Shown piece after piece: positions 25,210 to 35,819 of a stretch of DNA of 56,640 nucleotides (position 1 is its first letter; every line of letters starts with the position of its first letter). A program made the position numbers and the translations under genes. This stretch comes from JBBDIM01 sp040880405 (GTDB lineage Bacteria > Planctomycetota > Planctomycetia > Pirellulales > Pirellulaceae). The stretch lies in assembly GCA_040880405.1 (NCBI GenBank), contig JBBDIM010000216.1:1-56640 (forward strand), given 5' to 3'. The notes under the pieces were generated by a model. The model was not told the DNA's origin, did not search any database, and saw only the letters and a list, made by a program, of their open reading frames with translations.

Positions 25210-25375
25210 GTAGGGTGGGTGCAGGCCGATAGGCCGTAACCCACCAATGGGGCGCGGGTTGAATTGCCGACGCGAATTGGGGAACGCCTCGCCGAGATTT
25301 GTACAAACCCAGACCGTGTTGCTACCACAAAATTTGGTTGGCAATGGTGGGTTCCGAAGACGCCACCCACCCTAC
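25210..25375. repeat. Inverted repeat, GTAGGGTGGGT family
   Basis: GTAGGGTGGGT at 25210-25220 faces ACCCACCCTAC at 25365-25375, and inner arms AACCCACCAATGG and CAATGGTGGGTT also pair. The element fills the gap between folE2 and the MazG-like gene, so it is probably within a shared transcript. The spacer shows no coding potential. Confidence 0.75.
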
Positions 25376-25396
25376 CTAACTTTAGAGGCTCGGCTC

Positions 25397-25735
25397 ATGA
25401 AGGAAGAAATCTCGCTCCGCGAGGCGCAGGACCAAGTCGACCAGTGGATCAATACTCTCGGGGTTCGTTACTTCTCTGAAATGACCAACCTGGCTCAGCT
25501 TGTCGAAGAAGTGGGTGAGGTCGCTCGCGTAATCTCTCGGACCTATGGCGAGCAAAGCACCAAGCCGGGGGAAAAACCGCAGGAGCTGGCGGACGAGCTG
25601 GCCGATGTGCTGTTTGTGCTGGTCTGTCTGGCGAATCAAACCGGGGTCGACCTGACTGAAGCCTTCCGGAAAAACCTGGAAAAGAAGACTCAGCGGGACG
25701 CCACCCGGCACTTGGAGAACGAGAAGCTGCGGTAA
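25397..25735 (+). CDS. MazG-like NTP pyrophosphohydrolase
   Basis: The 112-aa all-alpha protein of the MazG superfamily hydrolyses (d)NTPs to monophosphates and pyrophosphate. The metal-binding motif is LVEEVGEVARVI (E-E-x-x-E) followed by ELADELADVLFVLVCLAN (E-x-x-D). A single short domain indicates the dimeric small type, not full-length MazG. ATG 25397 is the first start after the repeat. It sits between folE2 and queD, so a role on a pterin triphosphate is conceivable but is inference; general dNTP house-cleaning is equally possible. Confidence 0.85.
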   Translation: MKEEISLREAQDQVDQWINTLGVRYFSEMTNLAQLVEEVGEVARVISRTYGEQSTKPGEKPQELADELADVLFVLVCLANQTGVDLTEAFRKNLEKKTQRDATRHLENEKLR

Positions 25736-25812
25736 GGCCCAAGTTGTGGGTCGGGCGATGTCGATCTAAACTAGGAGGCTACCCGTCCCCCGGTCTCTTA
25801 ATCAGCGTCCCT

Positions 25813-27063
25813 ATGGCCTCACCCTACGATCGCTCTCTCGGTTTTCGCTATGCGATCCTGCTGCTGGCCTGCGCCTTGCTGATCTGGATTGTGGTCTCTC
25901 CGTGGCTCACTTGGTGGGTGGCCATGCAGGGGGAAAATATTCTCGTTGAGCAGGAGGATGGCTTGGCCGCCCTGGATGACGTGCGGGCTCGGGGCGTGCT
26001 TTTGCTGTTGTATGCGTGGGTCTTCACGTTCGGGGCCACCATCGGCAGTTTCCTGAATGTGGTGATCTGGCGAATGCCGCGGGGTGAGTCGGTCGCGGCG
26101 CGGGGATCGCGTTGTCCTTTTTGTTGCACGCCGATCCGCCCTTCGGACAACGTCCCGGTGCTCGGATGGTGGCTGCTGGGTGGACGTTGCCGGACCTGCC
26201 TGCTGAGGATCTCGCCACGCTATCCGCTGGTGGAAGGGCTCACTGGCCTGTTGTTTCTTTCTCTATTGCACTGGATGGTCCTCTCCGGCGGGGCGAACCT
26301 GCCTGGCTACGAGGAAGCGCGTAACTCGGTCGGCGGCCCCATCATGAACGCCCTGGAGCCGCAGCTCTGGGGTCAGTTGGCCTACTGGGCCCTGCTGCTT
26401 GCCCTAATGCTAGTTTGGTCGTTGATCGCCTGGGATCGACAACGAATGCCGCTCAAGCTGTTGGTATTCGGGGCGGGCATCGGACTGGTTGCACCGCTCA
26501 TGTTTCCGTTTCTGTATCCGTGGGAGGGCATTCCCGGCGTGAGAGGCGATCCGATTTGGGGAGAGTATGTGAGCGCTCTTTGTACCGCGATCCTCGGAGG
26601 TTGGGCCGGAGGTGCATGGGGCTGGGTCTTGGGAATCCTCTTGGCTCCCAAGCTCCCGCGAACTCATCTCGCGACCCTGCCGATGATGCTGTGCGTGGGG
26701 CTGTTTTTGGGGTGGCAGGCGAGCTGCCTGGTGGCGGGGTTGGCGATGGTCCTGTTGGTGGTCGCCTGGCCGATCGCCAAACGCCGCTTGAGTGGAAATC
26801 CTCATCAGCTGGCAGCGTTGCTGCTGCTTCCCTCGGCCTGGGGCATGATGCTCGCTTGGCACTTGTTCGACTCTAATTTGCCGGGAACTCCTGGCCAGAT
26901 CGCCTTGGTGGCCAGTTTGGTGGCCGTGGCTTGTACCTCGCTGGTGAGGTGGTCGAGCGGAGAAAACCAAGTCAATCTGGACCGATTTCGCTCAGAATCG
27001 GCCCGAATTACCGCAACCGGTGGGCAGCCCCTTGCCCCAGCCTTACCGGGCCAAGAAAATTAA
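25813..27063 (+). CDS. Prepilin-peptidase-like membrane protein (A24 N-terminal domain, peptidase motif degraded)
   Basis: In this 416-aa polytopic protein the N-terminal part matches the methylation (DiS_P_DiS) domain of prepilin peptidases: GSFLNVVIWRMPRGES, then two CxxC pairs (CPFC and CRTC) within 45 residues, then RYPLVEGLTGLLF. In the A24 half the first catalytic aspartate may be the one in AWDRQRMPL, but no G-x-G-D motif for the second can be found; only LFLGWQ and GGWAGG resemble it. It may therefore have lost protease activity. The ATG at 25813 is preferred over 25744, although AGGAGG at 25773 has no start behind it. Confidence 0.75.
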   Translation: MASPYDRSLGFRYAILLLACALLIWIVVSPWLTWWVAMQGENILVEQEDGLAALDDVRARGVLLLLYAWVFTFGATIGSFLNVVIWRMPRGESVAARGSRCPFCCTPIRPSDNVPVLGWWLLGGRCRTCLLRISPRYPLVEGLTGLLFLSLLHWMVLSGGANLPGYEEARNSVGGPIMNALEPQLWGQLAYWALLLALMLVWSLIAWDRQRMPLKLLVFGAGIGLVAPLMFPFLYPWEGIPGVRGDPIWGEYVSALCTAILGGWAGGAWGWVLGILLAPKLPRTHLATLPMMLCVGLFLGWQASCLVAGLAMVLLVVAWPIAKRRLSGNPHQLAALLLLPSAWGMMLAWHLFDSNLPGTPGQIALVASLVAVACTSLVRWSSGENQVNLDRFRSESARITATGGQPLAPALPGQEN

Positions 27064-27171
27064 GTTAGCTACCGTTGCCGAGCGCGGCCGGAAAGATCAG
27101 GATGATCGGGTTCGCCCGATTTGCCAAACGCGCCTCGGCCCACGTCATGCCCCGAAGGGAAAGAGATCAAC

Positions 27172-27651
27172 ATGGGTTTAACCATCATGCGGCGCATCAA
27201 GTTTTGCGCCGGCCATCGACTGCACGAGCATGGGGGCAAGTGCGAGTTTTTTCATGGGCACAACTACATCGCGGACTTTTACGTTTCCGGCGACACGGTT
27301 GACGAGGTCGGTCGCGTGATCGACTTCGCGGAGCTAAAGCGTCTGTTCAAGGGCTGGATCGACGAGCACTGGGATCATGGGTTTTTGCTCAGCGAGGCGG
27401 ACGAGAACGGGATCAACGCGATCCGCCAAGTGGTGCCCTGCAAGTACTACGTTTTGCCGAATAACCCGACCGCCGAGAACATGGCCACTTACCTGCTGAG
27501 CGAGGTTTGTCCTCAACTGCTGGCGGGGACCAACGTGCATGCCCAAAAAGTCGTGATCTGGGAAACCGAGGAATCGTTTGCCGAGGCCCATTTCGATTCG
27601 CCCGACGCCAGTTCCGCTTCGCGGCATGCGCACGCCTCGCAAGTTGTGTAG
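27172..27651 (+). CDS. queD: 6-carboxytetrahydropterin synthase (QueD)/PTPS family
   Basis: The 159-aa T-fold enzyme converts dihydroneopterin triphosphate to 6-carboxy-tetrahydropterin on the route to queuosine and other 7-deazaguanines. Zinc ligands are H15 (CAGHRL) and H28/H30 (HGHNY); the catalytic cysteine C24 is in GKCEFFHGH, the CxxxHGH arrangement. DHGFLL and PTAENMATYL complete the family pattern. AAGGGAAAGAG precedes ATG 27172. FolE2, its substrate supplier, is encoded upstream. A true pyruvoyl-tetrahydropterin synthase activity cannot be excluded. Confidence 0.9.
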   Translation: MGLTIMRRIKFCAGHRLHEHGGKCEFFHGHNYIADFYVSGDTVDEVGRVIDFAELKRLFKGWIDEHWDHGFLLSEADENGINAIRQVVPCKYYVLPNNPTAENMATYLLSEVCPQLLAGTNVHAQKVVIWETEESFAEAHFDSPDASSASRHAHASQVV

Positions 27652-27680
27652 CCACCGTTATTGCGAAGCAAGAGGCAATC

Positions 27681-28223
27681 ATGAGCAGCGGACATATCGC
27701 TAAAATCGGGATCGTAACCGTTTCCGATCGGGCCAGTCGCGGCGAGTACGAGGACCGGGGCGGTCCGGCCATCCATAGTTACTTGGGTGAGGTGCTGACC
27801 TCCGCGTGGGAGGCGATCTCGGAAGTGGTCCCGGACGAGCCGGAGGTGCTTCGCGAAACCTTGATCCGGCTGTGCGACAATGAGAATTGCTGCCTGGTGA
27901 TCACCACCGGCGGCACCGGCCCCGCCCGGCGGGACATCACCCCAGAGGTGACCGAAGCCGTTTGCGAGAAGATGATGCCCGGCTTCGGCGAATTAATGCG
28001 CAAGGTGAGCCTGGAAAAGGTCCCCACTGCGATCCTCTCCCGCCAAACAGCCGGCATCCGCAAGGGTGCGCTGCTCATCAACCTCCCGGGCCAACCCAAG
28101 GCGATCGCCGAGTGCCTAGACGCCGTCTTCCCGGCCATCCCCTACTGCATCGACTTACTAGAAGGCCCCTACCTGATCACCGACCCCCAGCGGATCAAGG
28201 CGTTTCGGCCGAAGGGGAAGTGA
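27681..28223 (+). CDS. mog: Molybdopterin adenylyltransferase (Mog/MoaB family)
   Basis: The 180-aa enzyme adenylates molybdopterin before molybdenum insertion. Family signature: IGIVTVSDRASRGEYEDRGG at the N-terminus, the nucleotide/pterin site VITTGGTGPARRDITPEVTE, and GALLINLPGQPKAI. AGAGG before ATG 27681. It follows queD by 29 bp and is probably in the same transcript; both handle pterins, which may explain the grouping. Confidence 0.93.
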   Translation: MSSGHIAKIGIVTVSDRASRGEYEDRGGPAIHSYLGEVLTSAWEAISEVVPDEPEVLRETLIRLCDNENCCLVITTGGTGPARRDITPEVTEAVCEKMMPGFGELMRKVSLEKVPTAILSRQTAGIRKGALLINLPGQPKAIAECLDAVFPAIPYCIDLLEGPYLITDPQRIKAFRPKGK

Positions 28224-28265
28224 TTGGGGTGGCTGAAACTTAGCTACCAGATGGCTAGATTTTAG

Positions 28266-28316
28266 TTGCCATCATCTTTACATGGTGCGATAATACTCCT
28301 TAGGGAGTAAATCGCA
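28266..28316 (+). promoter_or_regulatory. Promoter and palindromic operator of the RHH-GNAT-HTH cassette
   Basis: TTGCCA (28266-28271) and GATAAT (28289-28294) are 17 bp apart. Immediately after the -10 lies ACTCCTTAGGGAGT (28295-28308), a near-palindrome that also contains the AGGGAG ribosome-binding site of the first gene. A palindrome at this place fits repression by the encoded ribbon-helix-helix protein. Confidence 0.6.
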
Positions 28317-28526
28317 ATGTCCAGAAAGACGATGACATTAAATCTTACCGATGCGGAGATGGAGGTTCTGGAGAAACTCTGTGCTCGCAAAGGAGTAAAT
28401 AAAACAAGCCTTCTTCGACAGGCGTTGAGGCTGTATCAAACGGTGGATACCAGGATACAACGGGGCGACAAGTTGATTTTTGAGAATGAACTCACGAAGG
28501 AGAAGGCGGAAGTCGTTGTACTATGA
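28317..28526 (+). CDS. Ribbon-helix-helix DNA-binding protein (antitoxin-like)
   Basis: The 69-aa product has the RHH/CopG pattern: strand KTMTLNLTDAE, then helix MEVLEKLCARKGV and helix NKTSLLRQALRLYQ, with a C-terminal extension of about 25 residues (KLIFENELTKEKAEVVVL) of the sort that neutralises a toxin. It overlaps the next gene by 4 bp (ATGA). With a GNAT protein downstream it resembles the antitoxin of TacAT/AtaRT systems. Confidence 0.8.
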   Translation: MSRKTMTLNLTDAEMEVLEKLCARKGVNKTSLLRQALRLYQTVDTRIQRGDKLIFENELTKEKAEVVVL

Positions 28527-29128
28527 GTGGCGCCAGGGTCTCAATCATTGAAGGGGCATCACGGAGGGCTATTGAAGCGACTTTGGTTGAAGGCATCACG
28601 CGGAAGCATTTGCACGATGTCGAAATGAAGTGGAAACCTTGGCGAAGCCAGCGACTCAAGGAACTAGGAGACGCAATAACCGAGGAAAGCTCTCACTGGG
28701 ACTGGGAAGCTAAAGTGGACGTGATCGAGGGGCTAGTCTCCTATGCCGCCTTTGTGCTTGAGTGCGGGGGGGACGCTCAAGGGATTATGATTCTGAATAC
28801 GGGATTTAAGTTTTGCCGAATTCAGTCTCAGGATAAAATGCCATTGGTTTACGTCGAATTTCTGGAAACGGCACCCTGGAATCGAAAGCAGCTCGTAACT
28901 CCGCGGCGATACTGTCGAGTGGGCCCGGCCTTAATCGATGTCGCAATTCAGGTTAGCGAACAAGTAGGATACCAGGGACGGCTAGGGCTACATTCGTTGC
29001 CTCAGTCCGATGGTTGGTATCGTGATATTTGTGGAATGACGGATCTGGGAATCGATCGGGACAAGGGGCTGCGCTATTTTGAAATGACCATTGAGCAAGC
29101 CGCTGCTTATCTAAAAGAGGGAAGATGA
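28523..29128 (+). CDS. GNAT-like acetyltransferase, candidate toxin
   Basis: The 201-aa protein starts with about 60 charged helical residues. The later part follows a GNAT fold: VYVEFLETAPWNR, then YCRVGPALIDVAIQVSEQVG in the acetyl-CoA-binding position, YQGRLGLHSLPQSDGWYRDI and GLRYFEMTIEQAAAYL. The pyrophosphate loop is not a clean R/Q-x-x-G-x-G/A, so activity is uncertain. The RHH gene overlapping its start and the HTH gene right after it suggest a toxin-antitoxin-like unit; GNAT toxins acetylate aminoacyl-tRNA. At about 30 residues more than TacT it is longer than usual. Confidence 0.65.
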   Translation: MSGARVSIIEGASRRAIEATLVEGITRKHLHDVEMKWKPWRSQRLKELGDAITEESSHWDWEAKVDVIEGLVSYAAFVLECGGDAQGIMILNTGFKFCRIQSQDKMPLVYVEFLETAPWNRKQLVTPRRYCRVGPALIDVAIQVSEQVGYQGRLGLHSLPQSDGWYRDICGMTDLGIDRDKGLRYFEMTIEQAAAYLKEGR

Positions 29129-29129
29129 G

Positions 29130-29585
29130 ATGAGTTTTTCAATCAACATTCCGGCTAGTCGAATTCTCGATTCATCTCACGATGATCATGAGTTTGATGT
29201 CGCCGCGGGCAATCCTCAGTTCCTCGGCGAGGTTCGCGATAAAATCCGTGGGCGAGCATTGGGGATTTTGTTCCAATATCTCAGACGGGATCGGGCCATG
29301 ACCATCGAGCAATTGGCCGAGCAGATTGGAATTGCGCAAGAGGAAATCTGGGCCCTTGAACGCGATCCCCACTTCCATCCAAAACCGCGGACGATTCAGC
29401 GACTAGCGGCATATTTCGAATTATCGGAACAAAAGCTGTCAGAGCTTGCGGACCTTAAGCCAGCCTCTTCGCTGGAGGTGCAGGCAGCGGCTGTGCGGTT
29501 CGCCATGGATACGAGCAAAGCGATTGACCTGCACGCTGACGAAAGAAACGCACTCAATCAATTCGTGAAGCACCTGTGTCAGTAA
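29130..29585 (+). CDS. Xre-type HTH protein, third gene of the cassette
   Basis: In this 151-aa protein the centre (MTIEQLAEQIGIAQEEIWAL to HPKPRTIQRLAAYFELSEQKL) is a Cro/C1-type helix-turn-helix. About 45 residues precede it and a helical tail of 55 residues follows. It starts 1 nt after the GNAT stop, inside AGAGGGAAGATGAG, so it is co-translated. A second DNA-binding protein in one toxin-antitoxin-like operon is unusual; it could be a co-regulator or a second antitoxin. Confidence 0.75.
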   Translation: MSFSINIPASRILDSSHDDHEFDVAAGNPQFLGEVRDKIRGRALGILFQYLRRDRAMTIEQLAEQIGIAQEEIWALERDPHFHPKPRTIQRLAAYFELSEQKLSELADLKPASSLEVQAAAVRFAMDTSKAIDLHADERNALNQFVKHLCQ

Positions 29586-29997
29586 TGGAATCTTCCCTGA
29601 GTTATTGTCAAATCGGCGGGTGGCACTCACCGGCTTGTCCGGTGCGTGCGACTCAAGTTTTCTCAGAGTGGCCCTGAACGTCGTCTCACGCTGCACCGCG
29701 TGTCCTGAGTCCTGAAGGGACGATTCAAACTGGAGTCAATGATTGAACCGTCCCTTCAGGACTCTTGGCTTATTATTGACGATTAACCCAGGACTTTGTC
29801 CTGGGCTTTCGTGAGACGCCCCCTTTGGGGCTAAGCTCGACAGGCGACGATTTCTCGCAGTTCCCCCACGCTTTTTGCAAGCGTGGCTACGCTACGCTTA
29901 CTCTCGTGTCCCGCTCCGTAGCCACGGCCGCGTAGGCCGTGGGAACCTCACGGGCGTGCGCGAGCCCGCCTTTCCGATGGCGAAATTCGCCCCATCC
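29586..29997. repeat. Gap with three palindromic repeat types
   Basis: No gene is seen. At 29707-29764, GAGTCCTGAAGGGACG and its complement form 22-bp arms with one mismatch; a half copy is at 56303-56320. At 29787-29805, CCCAGGAC/GTCCTGGG is a perfect 8-bp hairpin, also present at 56262-56280. At about 29864-29945, CCCACGCTTTTTGCAAGCGT and CGTAGCCACGGCC...GGCCGTGG belong to the CCACGCTT family found at the start of apbE and before 50653. The first hairpin may also end the cassette transcript. Confidence 0.7.
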
Positions 29998-33465
<3,468 letters not shown>

Positions 33466-34049
33466 AATTCGCCCTGCCACTTCCGAAAGAGTTGTTTCTT
33501 AAAGCATTTCTCAACGGAATGATCCTAACCCACAATCGCCGACCGGTCACGATACGGTAGGGCCGCAAATTTGGTAACGGGGGGGAGATTTGCGTTAAGC
33601 TAGGGGTAAGGGAGCTTGGATGGGAACGCGATTCGGATTTTTGTCGTGCCGAGTGCCGCCGAAGTCCAATCTCAGCTTCGCTGAGTTAATCGAGTCGAGC
33701 TCGTCCAATGTCTTTCGCGGTACGAAGTATAAGTGGCAAAATGTTGGCCGATGCCATGCGAAAAGCTTATCACGGCACGTATGAGGGGGAGACTCTTGGT
33801 CTCCACGACTTGTTTAGCCCGGGTCCTACGTCGTTTCCAGGGCCGCAAACTACGGGGATTTGGGGAACGGGTACCATTCGCCCTTGGCAGAGTTTGTGTT
33901 GAATTGGCCTCCTTTTGGGGTTACTTTCGAGGGCTGATGGCAGTATTGAGCGAATCAACTGCCGCTGGCTAGAGTTTTTGTTGTGCCTCAAGTAGTTATT
34001 TGGAAAGTGGTTACGGAAAATTGATAGAGAATGCGGAATGTATTTGAAC
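33466..34049. other. 584-bp gap without a supported gene
   Basis: Between the PEP-carboxykinase start and the promoter of the next cassette I find only short frames without ribosome-binding sites or family features, including a 64-codon frame at 33708-33902. No strong palindrome or repeat was recognised. The base composition is lower in GC toward 34000-34090, as in the cassette that follows. Confidence 0.4.
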
Positions 34050-34092
34050 TTGACATTAAAACATTGTGTCATAGTATTGTCATGGAGAGCCG
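34050..34092 (+). promoter_or_regulatory. Promoter with inverted repeat upstream of the RelE-like cassette
   Basis: TTGACA (34050-34055), a 16-bp spacer and TAGTAT (34072-34077) form a near-consensus promoter. TGACA (34051-34055) and TGTCA (34067-34071) are inverted across the spacer, a natural position for the cassette's HTH protein to bind and repress. GGAG lies 6 nt before ATG 34093. Confidence 0.6.
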
Positions 34093-34482
34093 ATGAAAGA
34101 ACTTCAAGGGTGTGGTTGGTTGGTGCGGATCTGTCGCCCGGCCTTCCAGGACTTCCATCGGGTTTTGCCTAGGTATCAAGATAGGTCTGAATTGAACCGG
34201 CAATTGCAGAAGCTTCGGTGGTGGAATCCACAGGAGTCACTCGTGATTGATCTCCCCTGGAATACGCTTTCGGGGACGGGGCTGAGCGAGTTGGTAGTTG
34301 AGGGGAACTATGGGTTCCCAACTGGCTTGCGAATTTTGTTTTTTGGGCATCAAGTGTCAGGTAGCGCTACGCCTGCGGTTTGGGTACTAGGTGGCCTGAG
34401 GATAGACGAAGATTTTGATACGGTTCAGCAGATGGCCTACATAGGTCGTAGTGTCATCGTAAAAGAACGAGCATCCGAGTGA
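34093..34482 (+). CDS. Putative RelE/HigB-like toxin
   Basis: The 129-aa basic protein has a pattern that recalls RelE-superfamily mRNA interferases: helix AFQDFHRVLPRYQDRSELNR, a beta region with LRILFFGHQ, then PAVWVLGGLRIDEDFDTVQQ and a closing RSVIVKER. The catalytic Arg/Lys/His set is not conserved enough to be sure of activity. The Xre gene downstream, 10 bp away, gives the toxin-then-antitoxin order of HigBA. Confidence rests as much on context as on sequence. Confidence 0.5.
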   Translation: MKELQGCGWLVRICRPAFQDFHRVLPRYQDRSELNRQLQKLRWWNPQESLVIDLPWNTLSGTGLSELVVEGNYGFPTGLRILFFGHQVSGSATPAVWVLGGLRIDEDFDTVQQMAYIGRSVIVKERASE

Positions 34483-34492
34483 GGTAAATGAG

Positions 34493-35188
34493 ATGTCTTT
34501 GCAGCTTGAAACTCCCAATGAATTTCCACTCGATGCCTTTCGAGCCTTGTTGCAGGCGAGTCCAGATCAACAAGATCTCATCCGGCGGTACATGGAATGT
34601 AGCGAAGAAATTCAGCGTGTCGTACGCTCGATGTTCGTGGTTCTGGAAACTCCAGACATCAGTTCCGAGGATCGTTATCGTGCCATGATTACGATCACCG
34701 AGGCGTTATATTTGAATCCTGAAGAATGGCATGGCAATTACGGACTCGACTTGGCAAAAATTGAAGGACAGACCGCCACTGAGTTTCCGGATCCGCACCG
34801 CAGGCTCGGGATTGCAAAGCGATTGAGTCAACTCGATTCCCAGGAAGCAACGTTCTCAGAGCGACTGCGGCAACTACTGGATCATAGGAACATCACCCAA
34901 GAGGAGTTGGCGGAACGGATTGGATGTACCCAATCGGCCATTTCAAAAATGTTATCTCGCAACGCACGACCCCACCGCAAAACCATTTTCAAAATGGCTA
35001 CTGCCCTAGGTGTGGAGCCCACCGACCTTTGGCCCGACCTCGAAGTCGCCGCCATCCTGGATTCCATCGCGGAATTTCCCGGAGAGCGAGAACTTACCCA
35101 GGCCCAAGCGGAAGCCCTTGAGGCCGCCAGCAACCGGCCCCCGGTGAAGGTGGAAGTTCGAGACCTTCCTACGCGGCGGGGTAAGTAA
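34493..35188 (+). CDS. Xre-type HTH protein with N-terminal extension (antitoxin-like)
   Basis: The 231-aa protein has an N-terminal domain of about 115 residues (MECSEEIQRVVRSMFVVLET and ITITEALYLNPEEWHGNYGL) of unknown fold. A clear Cro/C1 helix-turn-helix follows at about 125-180 (LRQLLDHRNITQEELAERIG, TQSAISKMLSRNARPHRKTI), then a charged tail. It is larger than a typical HigA. GAGG before ATG 34493. The next gene begins 3 bp after its stop. Confidence 0.8.
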   Translation: MSLQLETPNEFPLDAFRALLQASPDQQDLIRRYMECSEEIQRVVRSMFVVLETPDISSEDRYRAMITITEALYLNPEEWHGNYGLDLAKIEGQTATEFPDPHRRLGIAKRLSQLDSQEATFSERLRQLLDHRNITQEELAERIGCTQSAISKMLSRNARPHRKTIFKMATALGVEPTDLWPDLEVAAILDSIAEFPGERELTQAQAEALEAASNRPPVKVEVRDLPTRRGK

Positions 35189-35191
35189 ACG

Positions 35192-35749
35192 TTGGACGAT
35201 TCCGAGCGATTTCAACTTTTCGCCGACCCATTCACGCCGGCGGATCAGTCGTTGCTGGCGGGTCTGTACTGTGGTGACGAACCTTGGTCGCGAGCGTCGA
35301 TGGAGTGGATTACGACGACTGAAGTCCTCGATTCCATAGAACAACATAAAACCTCGGTTTGGCTATATCGAAACCAGGAAGAAGTTGTGATTGGATTTGG
35401 CTCCCTCGCGGCAACCGGTTGGCAAAAATGGCCTCCCCCTGACGGCAAGCGATCACGTTTGCTCTACATTCCTCAGCTTGGAATTGACGAAAGATTTCGT
35501 GGGCAGCCTCCCGATTCTCGCTGGAGGTACTCCAATCAAATTATGAGCCATTTGATCTACCAGGCGCACGCTCTGGCGAACTTAATTAAGGAGGAAAAAC
35601 CTCCGCGTAAACACGTCGATCTACTGACACTCATGGTTCATCGCGACAACAAACCGGCCATGCGAGTATATGAGAGGTTTGGTTTCGAGTTGTTGCAAGG
35701 ATTCGAAGATAATGAACATCTGGTTATGTCGCATCGACTGGACGTTTGA
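35192..35749 (+). CDS. GNAT family N-acetyltransferase, third gene of the cassette
   Basis: The 185-aa protein shows a GNAT core: LYIPQLGIDERFRGQ (beta4 and start of the CoA loop), a long helix with ALANLIKEEKPP, DLLTLMVHRDNKPAMRVYER and FGFELLQGF, the classic N-x-x-A-x-x-x-Y-x-x-x-GF ending. The start is TTG 35192, three bases after the upstream stop, with GGGGTAAGT in front. Its place in a RelE-like/HTH operon is unusual; it could be a second toxin, a modifier that inactivates the toxin, or an unrelated passenger. Confidence 0.72.
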   Translation: MDDSERFQLFADPFTPADQSLLAGLYCGDEPWSRASMEWITTTEVLDSIEQHKTSVWLYRNQEEVVIGFGSLAATGWQKWPPPDGKRSRLLYIPQLGIDERFRGQPPDSRWRYSNQIMSHLIYQAHALANLIKEEKPPRKHVDLLTLMVHRDNKPAMRVYERFGFELLQGFEDNEHLVMSHRLDV

Positions 35750-35819
35750 GGTGGCCCAGAATTGAGATGTGGACGACAATGGCACCATTCTTAAGCAGGG
35801 CTAGGTACAATCCCCCACC

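Noticed and set aside
33708..33902. 64-codon frame in the gap after the PEP carboxykinase
   Set aside because: No ribosome-binding site, biased composition and no recognisable domain.
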